In this document: positions 45,258 through 53,494 of the stretch, piece after piece
Position numbering within the stretch: the stretch's first letter is position 1
How the letters are laid out: each line of letters opens with the position of its first letter
Assembly: GCF_000019165.1 (NCBI RefSeq)
Contig: NC_010337.2
Coordinates: 2,719,501-2,783,500, forward strand
Direction: 5' to 3'
From: Heliomicrobium modesticaldum Ice1
GTDB lineage: Bacteria; Bacillota; Desulfitobacteriia; Heliobacteriales; Heliobacteriaceae
DNA: 64,000 nucleotides
The notes under the pieces: generated by a model
Databases searched by the model: none
What the model saw: the letters and a program-made list of their open reading frames with translations, nothing else
Told to the model about the DNA's origin: nothing
Made by a program: the position numbers and the translations under genes

Positions 45258-46176
45258 GGGGCAGCGGTTTTTCCGCCAAGAAGGCTTCCAGGTTCGTTTC
45301 AAAGATCTCCAGCGCCCGGTCGAGGTAGCGAGGCGAGCGACCGGCCACATGGGGCGTGATGATCACATTGGGCATCTTCCACAAGGGGCTTTCGGCGGGA
45401 AGGGGTTCCTCGACAAAAACATCGAGGGCTGCGCCGGCGATCTGTCCCTCTTGCAGCGCCCGCACCAGGGCCGGTTCATCGATCACCTTGCCCCGGGCGA
45501 TGTTGATCAAAAAGGCCGACCGTTTCATCAGGGAAAACTCACGGGTGCCGAAGCGCCGTTCCGACGCCGCCGTCAGGGGCATCGCCAGAACGACAAAATC
45601 GGCCTCGGCGATGGCCAGATCGATCTGGTCGCGAGGGTAGGTCTTATGGACCTCCGCCACAGTCCGACCATCGCTGTTCACCCCCGTGACACGCATCCCG
45701 AAGGCGAGGGCGCGATGGGCGATCTCCATGCCCATCGCGCCGAGCCCGACGATGCAGACCGTCTTTTGGTGGATCTCATCGAGCTTGACATGATCCTCCC
45801 AACGGGCCTGCTCCTGCATGCGGACGAAGAAAGGCAACTGACGGACAAAAGCCAGCATAACACCCAAGGTGTGTTCTGCTGCCTGGACGGCATGGACGCC
45901 CTTGGCGCTCGTCAGCGTGATCTCCCGTTCTCTCAGCACATCGAAAGGGATGTGCTCCAGGCCGCCGGCAAAGGATTGAATCCACCGCAGTTTGGACGCC
46001 CGCCGCAACACCTCTGCTGTCAAGCCGTCACCGTAGGTGACGAGGATATCAGCGCCCGGCAGGAATTCCAGCGCCTCGCCGGTGGAACGGCAAATCCGCC
46101 ACAGTATACCCGGGTATGTTCTTTCCAGACGTTCGCGGTGCCATTCGGGAAAGGGCATCGTTGTGAGGATTTTCAT
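45226..46176 (-). CDS. D-2-hydroxyacid dehydrogenase
   Basis: 316 aa. The NAD motif is VCIVGLGAMGMEIA; catalytic residues are Arg in INIARGKVIDE, Glu in VFVEEPLP and His in TPHVAGRSP. It resembles the glyoxylate/hydroxypyruvate reductase or phosphoglycerate dehydrogenase branch without an ACT domain; the substrate is open. Its ATG overlaps the nth stop (ATGA), so it is coupled to nth. Confidence 0.9.
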   Translation of the reverse strand: MKILTTMPFPEWHRERLERTYPGILWRICRSTGEALEFLPGADILVTYGDGLTAEVLRRASKLRWIQSFAGGLEHIPFDVLREREITLTSAKGVHAVQAAEHTLGVMLAFVRQLPFFVRMQEQARWEDHVKLDEIHQKTVCIVGLGAMGMEIAHRALAFGMRVTGVNSDGRTVAEVHKTYPRDQIDLAIAEADFVVLAMPLTAASERRFGTREFSLMKRSAFLINIARGKVIDEPALVRALQEGQIAGAALDVFVEEPLPAESPLWKMPNVIITPHVAGRSPRYLDRALEIFETNLEAFLAEKPLPLNVVDLEKGY

Positions 46177-46823
46177 TCAGTCTCCTCCCCTGTCTCTCGT
46201 TTCAAACCTGTATATTCTCGGCAGCATTCAGCCAACCGGCAGACCCCGCAAGCCGGTTTGCGGGCATGACAAACCTGACGTCCGTGAAAGATCAGCCAGT
46301 GGTGGGCCTTGGCCCAAAGGTCCCGGGGAATGTTGTTCATCAGATCTTGTTCCGTTTTGACCACGTCTTTGGCTTGCGCCAGTCCGAGACGATTGGAGAC
46401 GCGGAAGACATGGGTGTCCACGGCGATGGCCGGCTCCTGAAAAGCTTCGGCCAGCACCACATTGGCCGTCTTCCTGCCCACCCCAGGGAGTTTTTCCAAT
46501 CCCTCCCGATAGCCGGGGACCTGTCCGCCATGTTTTTCCACCAAGATGCGACAGGCCGCCAGGATGTTGCGGCCCTTGTTCCGGTAAAGGCCGATGCTCT
46601 TGATCAGGTCCTCCAGTTCTTCCTGCGTCAGCAGGAGCATCGCCTCCGGCGTAGGCGCTTTGGCGAATAGGGCAGGGGTGACACGGTTGACGGACTTGTC
46701 CGTCGCTTGGGCGGCCAGCATGGTGGCGATCAGCAATTCAAAGGGGTTGCGGAAATTGAGGGCGCAACGGGCGTCGGGATACATGTCGGCGAGGGTTGCC
46801 AGGATGTGCGCATGCTTGTCCAG
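46173..46823 (-). CDS. nth: Endonuclease III
   Basis: 216 aa if it begins at CTG 46823, which has GGAGGTGG 6-8 nt upstream and gives the usual N-terminal helix (DKHAHILATLADMYPDARC). The first ATG (46784) would remove that helix and has no ribosome site. Signatures are MLAAQATDKSVNR, the helix-hairpin-helix LPGVGRKTANVVL with catalytic Lys, AVDTHVFRV with catalytic Asp and the [4Fe-4S] loop CHARKPACGVCRLAECC. It removes oxidised pyrimidines from DNA. Confidence 0.93.
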   Translation of the reverse strand: MDKHAHILATLADMYPDARCALNFRNPFELLIATMLAAQATDKSVNRVTPALFAKAPTPEAMLLLTQEELEDLIKSIGLYRNKGRNILAACRILVEKHGGQVPGYREGLEKLPGVGRKTANVVLAEAFQEPAIAVDTHVFRVSNRLGLAQAKDVVKTEQDLMNNIPRDLWAKAHHWLIFHGRQVCHARKPACGVCRLAECCREYTGLKRETGEETE

Positions 46824-47028
46824 CCTGAGCCACCTCCGGTGAATCGTCCAGAAAAGGTAATTTTCAGATTCTTAGTTTACCATATCCGACGCTGTTGAAA
46901 AAGCAGGGGATCGTCCGGGAATTGCCGCCTTTTCCTCCCCCACCAGATTTTTACGGCTTGAAGGATCGGTCTTTGGAACCATACTATCGATAGATCCTAG
47001 GCAAACAGGAAAAGGGAGGTCGCTTTAC

Positions 47029-47388
47029 ATGTTGGGGCAACAGCAGGCCTATGGTCAGGGATATGAGACCACCGGCGCGGCGAGGGTGGGCGAGCAACCG
47101 GTAAAAATCCGTCCCCTCTTGGGAGATGGGCGGGATGTGACGATTGTCTATGACGGAATCCTGAGCAGGTCAGGCGCCCAGCAGGTTTACCTCCATGCCG
47201 GCTATGGTCATGACTGGAAAAACACCTATGACCACCGGATGGAGCGCACCTGCCACGGTTGGCAGTGCACCATCAACATGGAACAGGACGAACTTCGTTT
47301 CTGCTTCAAGGATTCAGCCAACAACTGGGACAACAACAACGGGAGTAACTGGATCTATCATTCCCGCGGCATCAACCCACCCCAATGA
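47029..47388 (+). CDS. Starch-binding-like (CBM25/26-type) protein
   Basis: 119 aa, no signal peptide. The region VTIVYDGILSRSGAQQVYLH, YGHDWKNTYDH, ELRFCFKDSANNWDNNNG and NWIYHSRG matches the beta-sandwich carbohydrate-binding modules of the CBM25/26 group, including the NWDNNNG tip. GGGAGG precedes the ATG. A stand-alone cytosolic module of this sort may bind glycogen; the role is inferred. Confidence 0.75.
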   Translation: MLGQQQAYGQGYETTGAARVGEQPVKIRPLLGDGRDVTIVYDGILSRSGAQQVYLHAGYGHDWKNTYDHRMERTCHGWQCTINMEQDELRFCFKDSANNWDNNNGSNWIYHSRGINPPQ

Positions 47389-47394
47389 TCCGGA

Positions 47395-47423
47395 AAAGCG
47401 GCGGCGATAATGCCCGCCGCTTT
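47395..47423 (+). terminator. Hairpin after the carbohydrate-binding gene
   Basis: AAAGCGGCGG / CCGCCGCTTT, 9-nt loop, weak T-tract; 7 nt after the stop codon. Confidence 0.55.
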
Positions 47424-47583
47424 CACTCATTCGGGTGACGCCAACCTGCTGTTGGTCCTTTTTCTATCAGCCTCTTGACTGAAAGAGAAAAAATGCATCT
47501 TTTACCGGGACATGCTAAGATATAGACGTTCATCAAGATGCACGCCTACGGCGTTGCGGTGTTTCATGAGAAGGAGGATCGCG

Positions 47584-47892
47584 ATGTCTATTACCAAGGA
47601 ACTCATCGATCGGATCAACTACCTGTCGCGCAAGAGCCGCACTCCAGAGGGTCTGACAGAGGAAGAAAAGGCGGAGCAGGCCCGTGTGCGCCGTGAATAT
47701 GTAGATGCCATCAAGGCCCGTGTCAAAGACACCCTAGACCGGGTGGAGATTGTCGACGCCGATCAAATCGCCTCGACAGCAGCCCCCCAAAAGGCGGACG
47801 GACAAAGGGGAGCCGGCGCATCCGTCACCGGACAGGGCCATCGCTGCGGATGTCCCACCTGCAACGCAAAGAGCGGAGAAAGGCTTCACTAA
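47584..47892 (+). CDS. DUF896 (YnzC-like) protein with Cys-containing extension
   Basis: 102 aa from ATG 47584 behind AAGGAGG. Residues 1-58 are the DUF896 helical hairpin (ITKELIDRINYLSRKSR, LTEEEKAEQARVRREYV). YnzC is near 77 aa and is SOS-linked in Bacillus. Here the tail is longer and ends in HRCGCPTCNAKSG, a CxCxxC motif that could bind metal. A strong terminator follows. Confidence 0.85.
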   Translation: MSITKELIDRINYLSRKSRTPEGLTEEEKAEQARVRREYVDAIKARVKDTLDRVEIVDADQIASTAAPQKADGQRGAGASVTGQGHRCGCPTCNAKSGERLH

Positions 47893-47934
47893 ATCAGCGC
47901 CTTGCCGCCTCACCCCCCTCGCTAGAGTTAAAAA

Positions 47935-47966
47935 CAGACAAGCCGCCGAAACGGCGGCTTGTCTGT
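47935..47966 (+). terminator. Terminator between DUF896 and DUF3243 genes
   Basis: CAGACAAGCCGCCG / CGGCGGCTTGTCTG, 3-nt loop, a perfect 14-bp stem between convergent genes. Confidence 0.8.
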
Positions 47967-48006
47967 CATTCCGGCAGGATATCGCCGGGCAGGAACCCTC
48001 CAGGGA

Positions 48007-48252
48007 TCAGTGTAGGGCCTGTTTCCCGTAGCGGAGCAGGATGTTGGCCAGCACTTTTTTTTCGTCTTCCGTGCTCACTTCCCAGAGTTCCTTCATCAGC
48101 TTTTCTTCAGGCTTGTCGGCCTTGAAAAAATGGACGGCAATATCGCCCAGGTTGACGATGCCCTCTCGCATGACCTCATCAGAGATCCCGTGCTGTTTCC
48201 CCTCTTCGATGCGCTGAGCCAGTCGTTCCCGAAAGCCTTCGATATCAACCAT
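48007..48252 (-). CDS. DUF3243 (YmfJ-like) protein
   Basis: 81 aa, helical. The region LGDIAVHFFKADKPEEKLMKELWEVSTEDEKKVLANIL fits DUF3243. The function is unknown. GGAGGAGGAATAG precedes the ATG. It lies 72 nt downstream of the SASP-like gene on the same strand. Confidence 0.78.
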   Translation of the reverse strand: MVDIEGFRERLAQRIEEGKQHGISDEVMREGIVNLGDIAVHFFKADKPEEKLMKELWEVSTEDEKKVLANILLRYGKQALH

Positions 48253-48324
48253 CGCCTATTCCTCCTCCCTTCTGCTACACTGTAGCGTTTCCGTCAGACT
48301 GCCGGCCTATGCCAGGCCGGATGA

Positions 48325-48564
48325 CTAGTCCTTTTTGTCCTTCTCGTTGAGCGCCGCTTTGCGCTCCCCTTCCTCCGCCAGAGCCCGCTCCGCTGTTTCC
48401 ACCATCTGCTGGCGCACATAGGTTTCGAGGCCGTCGCGAGCCATGCCCAGTTCCACATTGTTGTCCAGCGGCTCGTTGGCGCCCATTTCCTTGGCTGTCT
48501 CCCACTGCAGGCGATCGATCTGGCGATGGGTGCGCAGGTCGTCATTCTCTTTTTTGTGGCTCAT
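48325..48564 (-). CDS. Divergent alpha/beta-type SASP-like protein
   Basis: 79 aa from ATG 48564 with GAGGTGAG 8 nt upstream. The segment IDRLQWETAKEMG matches the first SASP helix, with E-T-A at the germination protease site, and ELGMARDGLETYVRQQMVE with TAERALAEEG matches the second, DNA-binding half. The Gly pair and Lys/Arg positions of the true family are only partly kept, so this is either an atypical SASP or a relative. SASPs coat DNA in spores. Confidence 0.5.
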   Translation of the reverse strand: MSHKKENDDLRTHRQIDRLQWETAKEMGANEPLDNNVELGMARDGLETYVRQQMVETAERALAEEGERKAALNEKDKKD

Positions 48565-48613
48565 TGATATGCTCACCTCATGCTCTAGCTTCCCTCAGCG
48601 AAAATAAGTTATG

Positions 48614-48675
48614 TAAAAAAAGAACCCTCCCGTGCGCTATTTCCGTTTTATGGATAAAAGCGTTGGAAGGGTTCT
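48614..48675 (-). terminator. Terminator after the rubredoxin-like gene
   Basis: AGAACCCTCC with GGAAGGGTTCT (one bulge) around a long loop; seven Ts on the minus strand side. Confidence 0.6.
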
Positions 48676-48782
48676 CCACTCATCATCTTCATCACTGATC
48701 GGGTTCTTCGCTAATCAGCTTTTTTTCGCCGATCATAATGATTCCAGAAGCAGGGGCCGGCGTCACTCAATCGTTTCGCCCT

Positions 48783-49112
48783 TTAACCCCACTTGCCCTT
48801 ATTCATATGCCCTTGCAGTTCTGCCTTGATCGACTGGCGGTACTCGACCGCAAACTGGCGAAGCCGATCGAAGAGTTTGTTGCAACCGGGATCCAGGTCT
48901 TCCTCGCGGCCTTCCTCAGCGAGGAACTGGATGTTTTCCAGCAGGCTCAAGAGTTGGATGTGGATGTCGTTGGTAATCCGGGAGCGCTCGATCAGATCGG
49001 CCGCTTCTTCCGACAGGGCGGCAAACTTTTCCTTGGGGGCCCCGCATTTGGGACACTGCTCCGGCGCCGCCTCCCCTTCATGGATATAGCCGCATAGGCC
49101 ACACTTGAACAT
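48783..49112 (-). CDS. Rubredoxin-like domain protein with helical tail
   Basis: 109 aa from ATG 49112 with AAAGGTGG upstream. Residues 3-25 hold the rubredoxin/rubrerythrin iron site CGLCGY and CPKCGAP; residues 30-105 are helical and acidic. Similar proteins carry the rubrerythrin C-terminal domain without the diiron bundle. A role in electron transfer to oxidative-stress enzymes is likely; partner unknown. Confidence 0.8.
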   Translation of the reverse strand: MFKCGLCGYIHEGEAAPEQCPKCGAPKEKFAALSEEAADLIERSRITNDIHIQLLSLLENIQFLAEEGREEDLDPGCNKLFDRLRQFAVEYRQSIKAELQGHMNKGKWG

Positions 49113-49191
49113 GGAAGATACCACCTTTCTCGTTTTTTGTCGTCTTCCTCAGTTCTCGTCTTCTCTAGTGCAAATCTTTCGACAATCGATC

Positions 49192-50232
49192 CTATTTTTC
49201 CTGCTTTACGCCAGGAACATCCAGATTGGCGTGGGCCTCTTTGAGCATCTCGCGGATGGGCAGGTCATAAGGGCAACGGGTTTCACAGACACCGCACTCC
49301 CGGCAGGCGTCGGCTTTGATGGCCATGGCGCCGTAGCGCTCCTGCGCCCACCCCTGCAGGTTATAGCGGGACCAGTAGCCGTGGAGGAGAAAAGCGAGGG
49401 GGATGTTGACGCCGTGGGGACAGGGCATACAGTATTCGCAGCGCCGGCAAAAACGCTCGCCCAAAGAGCGGAGCGCCTCTCGCACCTGGGCCGTCTCTTC
49501 CGCCGTCAGCGGCTGTCCATCGCGGCCGACGCGGCAGTTGGCCTTAACCTGGTCGAGGGAATCCATGCCGGGGATGATGACCGACACGGGCTTGTCGAGG
49601 AAAAAGCGCAGCGATTGCTCCGCCCATTCAGGGCCTAGCGCGCCGCCAGCCAGGGGTTTCATGACGATGATGCCCAGTTCCTGTTCCGCGCAGGCCGGCA
49701 GCAGCCGCTCCTCGACCCGGGTTTCGATGATGTTGTAAGGGAACTGACAGGTGGCGAAGTGACCGGTGGCGATGGCTTTTTCCAGCACCGACGTCACGTG
49801 GCCGGTGATGCCGATTTCCTTGATCCAGCCGCGCCGGCGAGCCTCTTCGGCGCCTTCCAGCGCCCCGCCCGGTCCGAGCACCTGTTCCAGAGAGGCGTCA
49901 TCTTTGACATTGTGCAGTTGGTAGAGGTCGATCGTCTCGACGCCGAAATTGGACCGGCTTTTTTCGATGTCGGCCAGCAGCCCTTCTGCCGTTCGGGCCA
50001 TGCTCTTTGTGGCCAGGAAAAAAGAAGCGCGGTCGATGCCTCGGATCCCCTTGCCGATCTTCACCTCGCTGTCACTGTAGCCGCGAGCGGAATCGATAAA
50101 GTTAACGCCGGTGGCCAAGGCGGCGCGGACGACGGCAGCTGCCGCCTCGTCGTCGAGCCGTTGGATGGCGATGCCACCGAAACCGATGAAGGATACAGGC
50201 CAGCCAAGCCGGCCCAATGGGCGCCTCTTCAT
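49192..50232 (-). CDS. Aldo/keto reductase with C-terminal 2[4Fe-4S] domain
   Basis: 346 aa. The barrel keeps the AKR tetrad: Asp in NFIDSARGYSDSE, Tyr in the same segment, Lys in FLATKS and His in YQLHNV. The C-terminus carries CRRCEYCMPCPHGVNIP and CRECGVCETRCPYDLPI, cluster motifs of the Fe-S AKR group common in anaerobes. It is translationally coupled (ATGA overlap) to a triple-HTH regulator, probably its own controller. The substrate is unknown. Confidence 0.92.
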   Translation of the reverse strand: MKRRPLGRLGWPVSFIGFGGIAIQRLDDEAAAAVVRAALATGVNFIDSARGYSDSEVKIGKGIRGIDRASFFLATKSMARTAEGLLADIEKSRSNFGVETIDLYQLHNVKDDASLEQVLGPGGALEGAEEARRRGWIKEIGITGHVTSVLEKAIATGHFATCQFPYNIIETRVEERLLPACAEQELGIIVMKPLAGGALGPEWAEQSLRFFLDKPVSVIIPGMDSLDQVKANCRVGRDGQPLTAEETAQVREALRSLGERFCRRCEYCMPCPHGVNIPLAFLLHGYWSRYNLQGWAQERYGAMAIKADACRECGVCETRCPYDLPIREMLKEAHANLDVPGVKQEK

Positions 50233-51047
50233 GCTTCAATCCCTTCTTCCTCGATAGATGAGAGACAAGCTTCCTCGTTGAGCATTCGTCGACTTCCGAC
50301 CAGGCCGGTCTGCTTGATCAACCGGACAACGCCGAAGAGAAAGCGCAGTTCTGCTTCATTAAGATCGTAAATCATGCGCAACGTCTGTTGAATCGGCGGT
50401 TCCCCCAGCAACCGGATCAAGTCGTCGCCCAACACCGGCAGCAGGTTCTCCAATGAAGGCTGGGGCACCAGGAAGTAGCAGGGCGTCACACCGACCGCCT
50501 CGGCCACCCGTTCGATCGTGCGCAGTGAAGGCTGCACCTTTCCCTGCTCGATCTGACCGATCAGACCGGGCGATACGCCAGCCCGCTCTGCTACCTCGGC
50601 CTGGGTCAATCCCAACTGTTCCCGAATGCTGCGCAGGCGGGTGGCGATGACGGTGAGCGATCCCATCAACTGCGGAATAGACACGTTCAGGTGATCGGCC
50701 AAGGTCCGCAAGGTGTCGACGCTGGGGCGGACCTCCTCCGCTTCGATCGCTCGCAATGTCTCTATAGAGATGCCGGCCAGCCTGGCCAGTTCCTGCAACG
50801 CAAGCCCGCGCTCCTCCCGGAGCAGCCGCAGTTTTTGGCCGAGACCGATCTCCCCCCCTTCCGGATTACCTTCTTCCCGCTTCAAGCCAAGGGCAGTGGA
50901 AATTTTATCTATGATCCGAGGCGCCGGTTGTTTGGTGCCCCGTTCAATCTCGCTCAGGTATGATACAGAAACCCCCGAAAGCCGGGATACCTCCTGCAGC
51001 GACAAGCCCTTTTCCTCCCGCACGCGGCGAATCCATGTATGATCCAT
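50229..51047 (-). CDS. Transcription regulator with three tandem XRE-type HTH domains
   Basis: 272 aa. HTH domains at about 7-60 (EKGLSLQEVSRLSGVSVSYL), 70-125 (ERGLALQELARLAGISIETL) and 132-190 (QLGLTQAEVAERAGVSPGLI). The remaining 80 residues are helical, with no known ligand domain. GAGGGGGC precedes the ATG. Its last codons overlap the Fe-S AKR gene. Three HTH units in one chain suggest an extended operator or a mix of DNA and protein contacts. Confidence 0.88.
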   Translation of the reverse strand: MDHTWIRRVREEKGLSLQEVSRLSGVSVSYLSEIERGTKQPAPRIIDKISTALGLKREEGNPEGGEIGLGQKLRLLREERGLALQELARLAGISIETLRAIEAEEVRPSVDTLRTLADHLNVSIPQLMGSLTVIATRLRSIREQLGLTQAEVAERAGVSPGLIGQIEQGKVQPSLRTIERVAEAVGVTPCYFLVPQPSLENLLPVLGDDLIRLLGEPPIQQTLRMIYDLNEAELRFLFGVVRLIKQTGLVGSRRMLNEEACLSSIEEEGIEA

Positions 51048-51170
51048 GAGCGCCCCCTCAGCGACTTAATATGTTTCGATTCAACGGCGCCTACCCTTGT
51101 ACCCGAAGGATAGCCGGCAGTCCGCCCGAACAACAGCGTTGAGTATGGCCTGCAAACGGTTGGGTTGCAT

Positions 51171-52829
51171 TTAATATTTCGCCGCTACGGGCATCCGGCG
51201 GCCCACACCGAAAGCCTTGGACGTCACCTTCAGCCCCGGCGCCGCCTGGCGGCGCTTATACTCGCTGCGGTTCACCGTCTTGATCACCCAACGTACCATT
51301 TCAGCTTCAAAGCCGCGCTCAATGATCGCTTCCGCCGACTGCCCTTCCTCGATGTACAACTGCAAGATGGCATCGAGCACCGGATAGGGCGGCAGGGTAT
51401 CCTGGTCTTTCTGGCCAGGTCGCAATTCCGCCGAGGGGGCTTTTTCTATGATGATCCGAGGGATGATCTCCCGCTCGCGGTTGATGTGCTCGGCCAATTC
51501 GTAGACGAGCGTCTTGGGCACATCGGAGAGAACGCTCAAGCCGCCGCTCATGTCGCCATAGAGGGTGCAGTAGCCGGTGGCCAGTTCGCTCTTGTTGCCT
51601 GTCGACAGGAGCAGATGTCCAAACTTGTTGGAAAAAGCCATGAGCATGTTGCCGCGGATGCGGGCCTGAAGATTTTCTTCGGTTACATCAGCTTTGCGGC
51701 CTTCGAAATGCTCCTCCAAGGTGAAGAGATAGGCGTGGTAGATGTCGGCGATGGGGATCACCTTAAAGGGAACACCCAGGTTCGCTGCCAAAAGACGGGA
51801 ATCTTCGACGCTGCCCATAGAGGAATAGGGCGATGGCATGGAGATGCCGAGCACGTTTTCCGCCCCGAGCGCCTCAGCGGCGAGGCAGCAGGTGACGGCC
51901 GAATCGATACCGCCGGAAAGGCCGACGACAGCCTTGGTGAAACCGCTTTTGCGCAGGTAATCGGCGATGCCGAGGACGAGGGCGTCATGGACCGATGCTA
52001 CCCGGTCCTGGGCGACGAAGGACGCCGGCGCCCCTGGTTGATCTTGGGTCGCCTGTTTCAGATCGACAACAGTAAGATCTTCCCGAAAGGCGGGGCTGAG
52101 CGCCAGCAATGTCCCCTGCCGATCGAAGACCATGCTGCCGCCGTCGAAGATCAGCTCGTCATTGGCGCCCACCTGGTTGACATAGACGAAGGGGATGCCG
52201 TAGCGGACGGCATGGCTGCGGATCAACCGGTAACGGGTCTCCTCCTTGCTCATCTCAAAGGGAGAGGCCGAGATGTTGATCAGCACCGTGGCGCCTTGCC
52301 GCGCCAACTCCTCGATGGGATCGCGGTCATAGCGGCGGCGCTGGGGCCAGAAGGCGGGGTCGTTCCAGGCGTCTTCACAGACAGAGATGCCAAGCTGTTC
52401 ACCGCCAAAGGGAACAGGCACTACAGAGGGGGCGGGATCGAAGTAGCGGGCCTCGTCAAAGACATCGTAGGTCGGTAGGAGCGATTTGGCCTGATGATGC
52501 AGCACCTTCCCCCCGCCGATGAGCCATGCGGCGTTGGCCAGCCCTTTACCGGCAGGGTTGTCCCACCGCAGGGGCGCGCCGATGAGGATAGCCGTATCCG
52601 GGTAATCAACGGAACGGCGGACCAGTTCATTCAGGGCCGCCTCAGTCCGGTCGATGAACCAGGGCTTTTCCAGCAGATCTTTCGGCGGGTACCCTGTCAA
52701 GTAGAGTTCGGAAAAGACGATCAGAGAGGCCCCAGCCTGGGCGGCGCGGGACCATGCGTCGACAGCCTTAGTCAGATTGTTTGCAATGTCTCCCACGACG
52801 GGGTTGTACTGAGCGATGGCGATTTTCAC
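51171..52829 (-). CDS. nadE: Glutamine-dependent NAD+ synthetase
   Basis: 552 aa from GTG 52829 with GGGAG upstream; a GTG three codons earlier is possible. The N-terminal nitrilase-type glutaminase shows Glu in FSELYLTGYPP, Lys in KSLLPTYDVFDE and nucleophilic Cys in GISVCEDAW. The synthetase domain has the P-loop GLSGGIDSAV, LLSTGNKSELATGYCTLYGD and KAPSAELRPGQKDQDTLPPY. It makes NAD from deamido-NAD. It is single, with no nad neighbours. Confidence 0.95.
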   Translation of the reverse strand: MKIAIAQYNPVVGDIANNLTKAVDAWSRAAQAGASLIVFSELYLTGYPPKDLLEKPWFIDRTEAALNELVRRSVDYPDTAILIGAPLRWDNPAGKGLANAAWLIGGGKVLHHQAKSLLPTYDVFDEARYFDPAPSVVPVPFGGEQLGISVCEDAWNDPAFWPQRRRYDRDPIEELARQGATVLINISASPFEMSKEETRYRLIRSHAVRYGIPFVYVNQVGANDELIFDGGSMVFDRQGTLLALSPAFREDLTVVDLKQATQDQPGAPASFVAQDRVASVHDALVLGIADYLRKSGFTKAVVGLSGGIDSAVTCCLAAEALGAENVLGISMPSPYSSMGSVEDSRLLAANLGVPFKVIPIADIYHAYLFTLEEHFEGRKADVTEENLQARIRGNMLMAFSNKFGHLLLSTGNKSELATGYCTLYGDMSGGLSVLSDVPKTLVYELAEHINREREIIPRIIIEKAPSAELRPGQKDQDTLPPYPVLDAILQLYIEEGQSAEAIIERGFEAEMVRWVIKTVNRSEYKRRQAAPGLKVTSKAFGVGRRMPVAAKY

Positions 52830-52914
52830 GGTTCCCACTCCCGGATGATGGTAGAAACAAGGTAGTCTTTATTATGGTATCATTCCTCCAGGGCGCGGCG
52901 CAAACCTTTATCGC

Positions 52915-53463
52915 TTATTGGCCGATGAAAAGGGACACGCCAGCGCCGACGGCAGCGAGGAAGACCGCCCAAGGGGCGATGGCTACGGCCTGGGTCCAGA
53001 GATAGCGGGCAAAGGGCACCCGGTACAACGGCGCCATGAACTTCACAATATCGCCGCCGATGAAGGGGATCATCCGGACGCCAATGAGAAACAGGGGCGA
53101 CGCGACCGGTAAGTCGCGCAGCCAACGGGGGAGCTTGGTAAAGTGCTTCGGCAGGGAGACCTCCTCGGCGCTGCGGCGGATCAGCCAGTATCCGGCGACA
53201 GCGCCGCCCATGGAGCCGAGCCAGTTGGCTGCCGCGCCGAGGGCAGTCCCATAGATAAAGCCGTTGGTGAGGGCCACCGGATCAGAGCTCATCGGCGAAA
53301 TGCTGAGGAGGATATGGGCAGGGACGGTGAAAAAAAAGGCCCAGGGACCCTGGGCGCGCATCCACTCGACAGCGCCTTTCAAGTCAAAGCCGAAAGCCGT
53401 CGCTGCCAAGGGGAGCGCCATCAACGCAACGAACAGAAACAGCGTTTTATATCGCATCTTCAT
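52915..53463 (-). CDS. VTT-domain (TVP38/TMEM64, DedA-like) membrane protein
   Basis: 182 aa from ATG 53463 with AGAGGGG upstream; an open frame runs far upstream without a ribosome site. Signal-like helix at 5-22, then the VTT features LTNGFIYGTALGAAANWLGSM, LFLIGVRMIPFIGGDIVKFM and PFARYLWTQAVAI. Such proteins are lipid scramblases or transporters. It follows the GH113-like gene with a 31-nt gap, so the two may be cotranscribed. Confidence 0.85.
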   Translation of the reverse strand: MKMRYKTLFLFVALMALPLAATAFGFDLKGAVEWMRAQGPWAFFFTVPAHILLSISPMSSDPVALTNGFIYGTALGAAANWLGSMGGAVAGYWLIRRSAEEVSLPKHFTKLPRWLRDLPVASPLFLIGVRMIPFIGGDIVKFMAPLYRVPFARYLWTQAVAIAPWAVFLAAVGAGVSLFIGQ

Positions 53464-53494
53464 ATCCCCTCTTTGGTTTATCCCTGTGCTCCCC

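Noticed and set aside
51165-52478. Plus-strand 437-codon open frame
   Set aside because: Opposite nadE, which carries all catalytic motifs.
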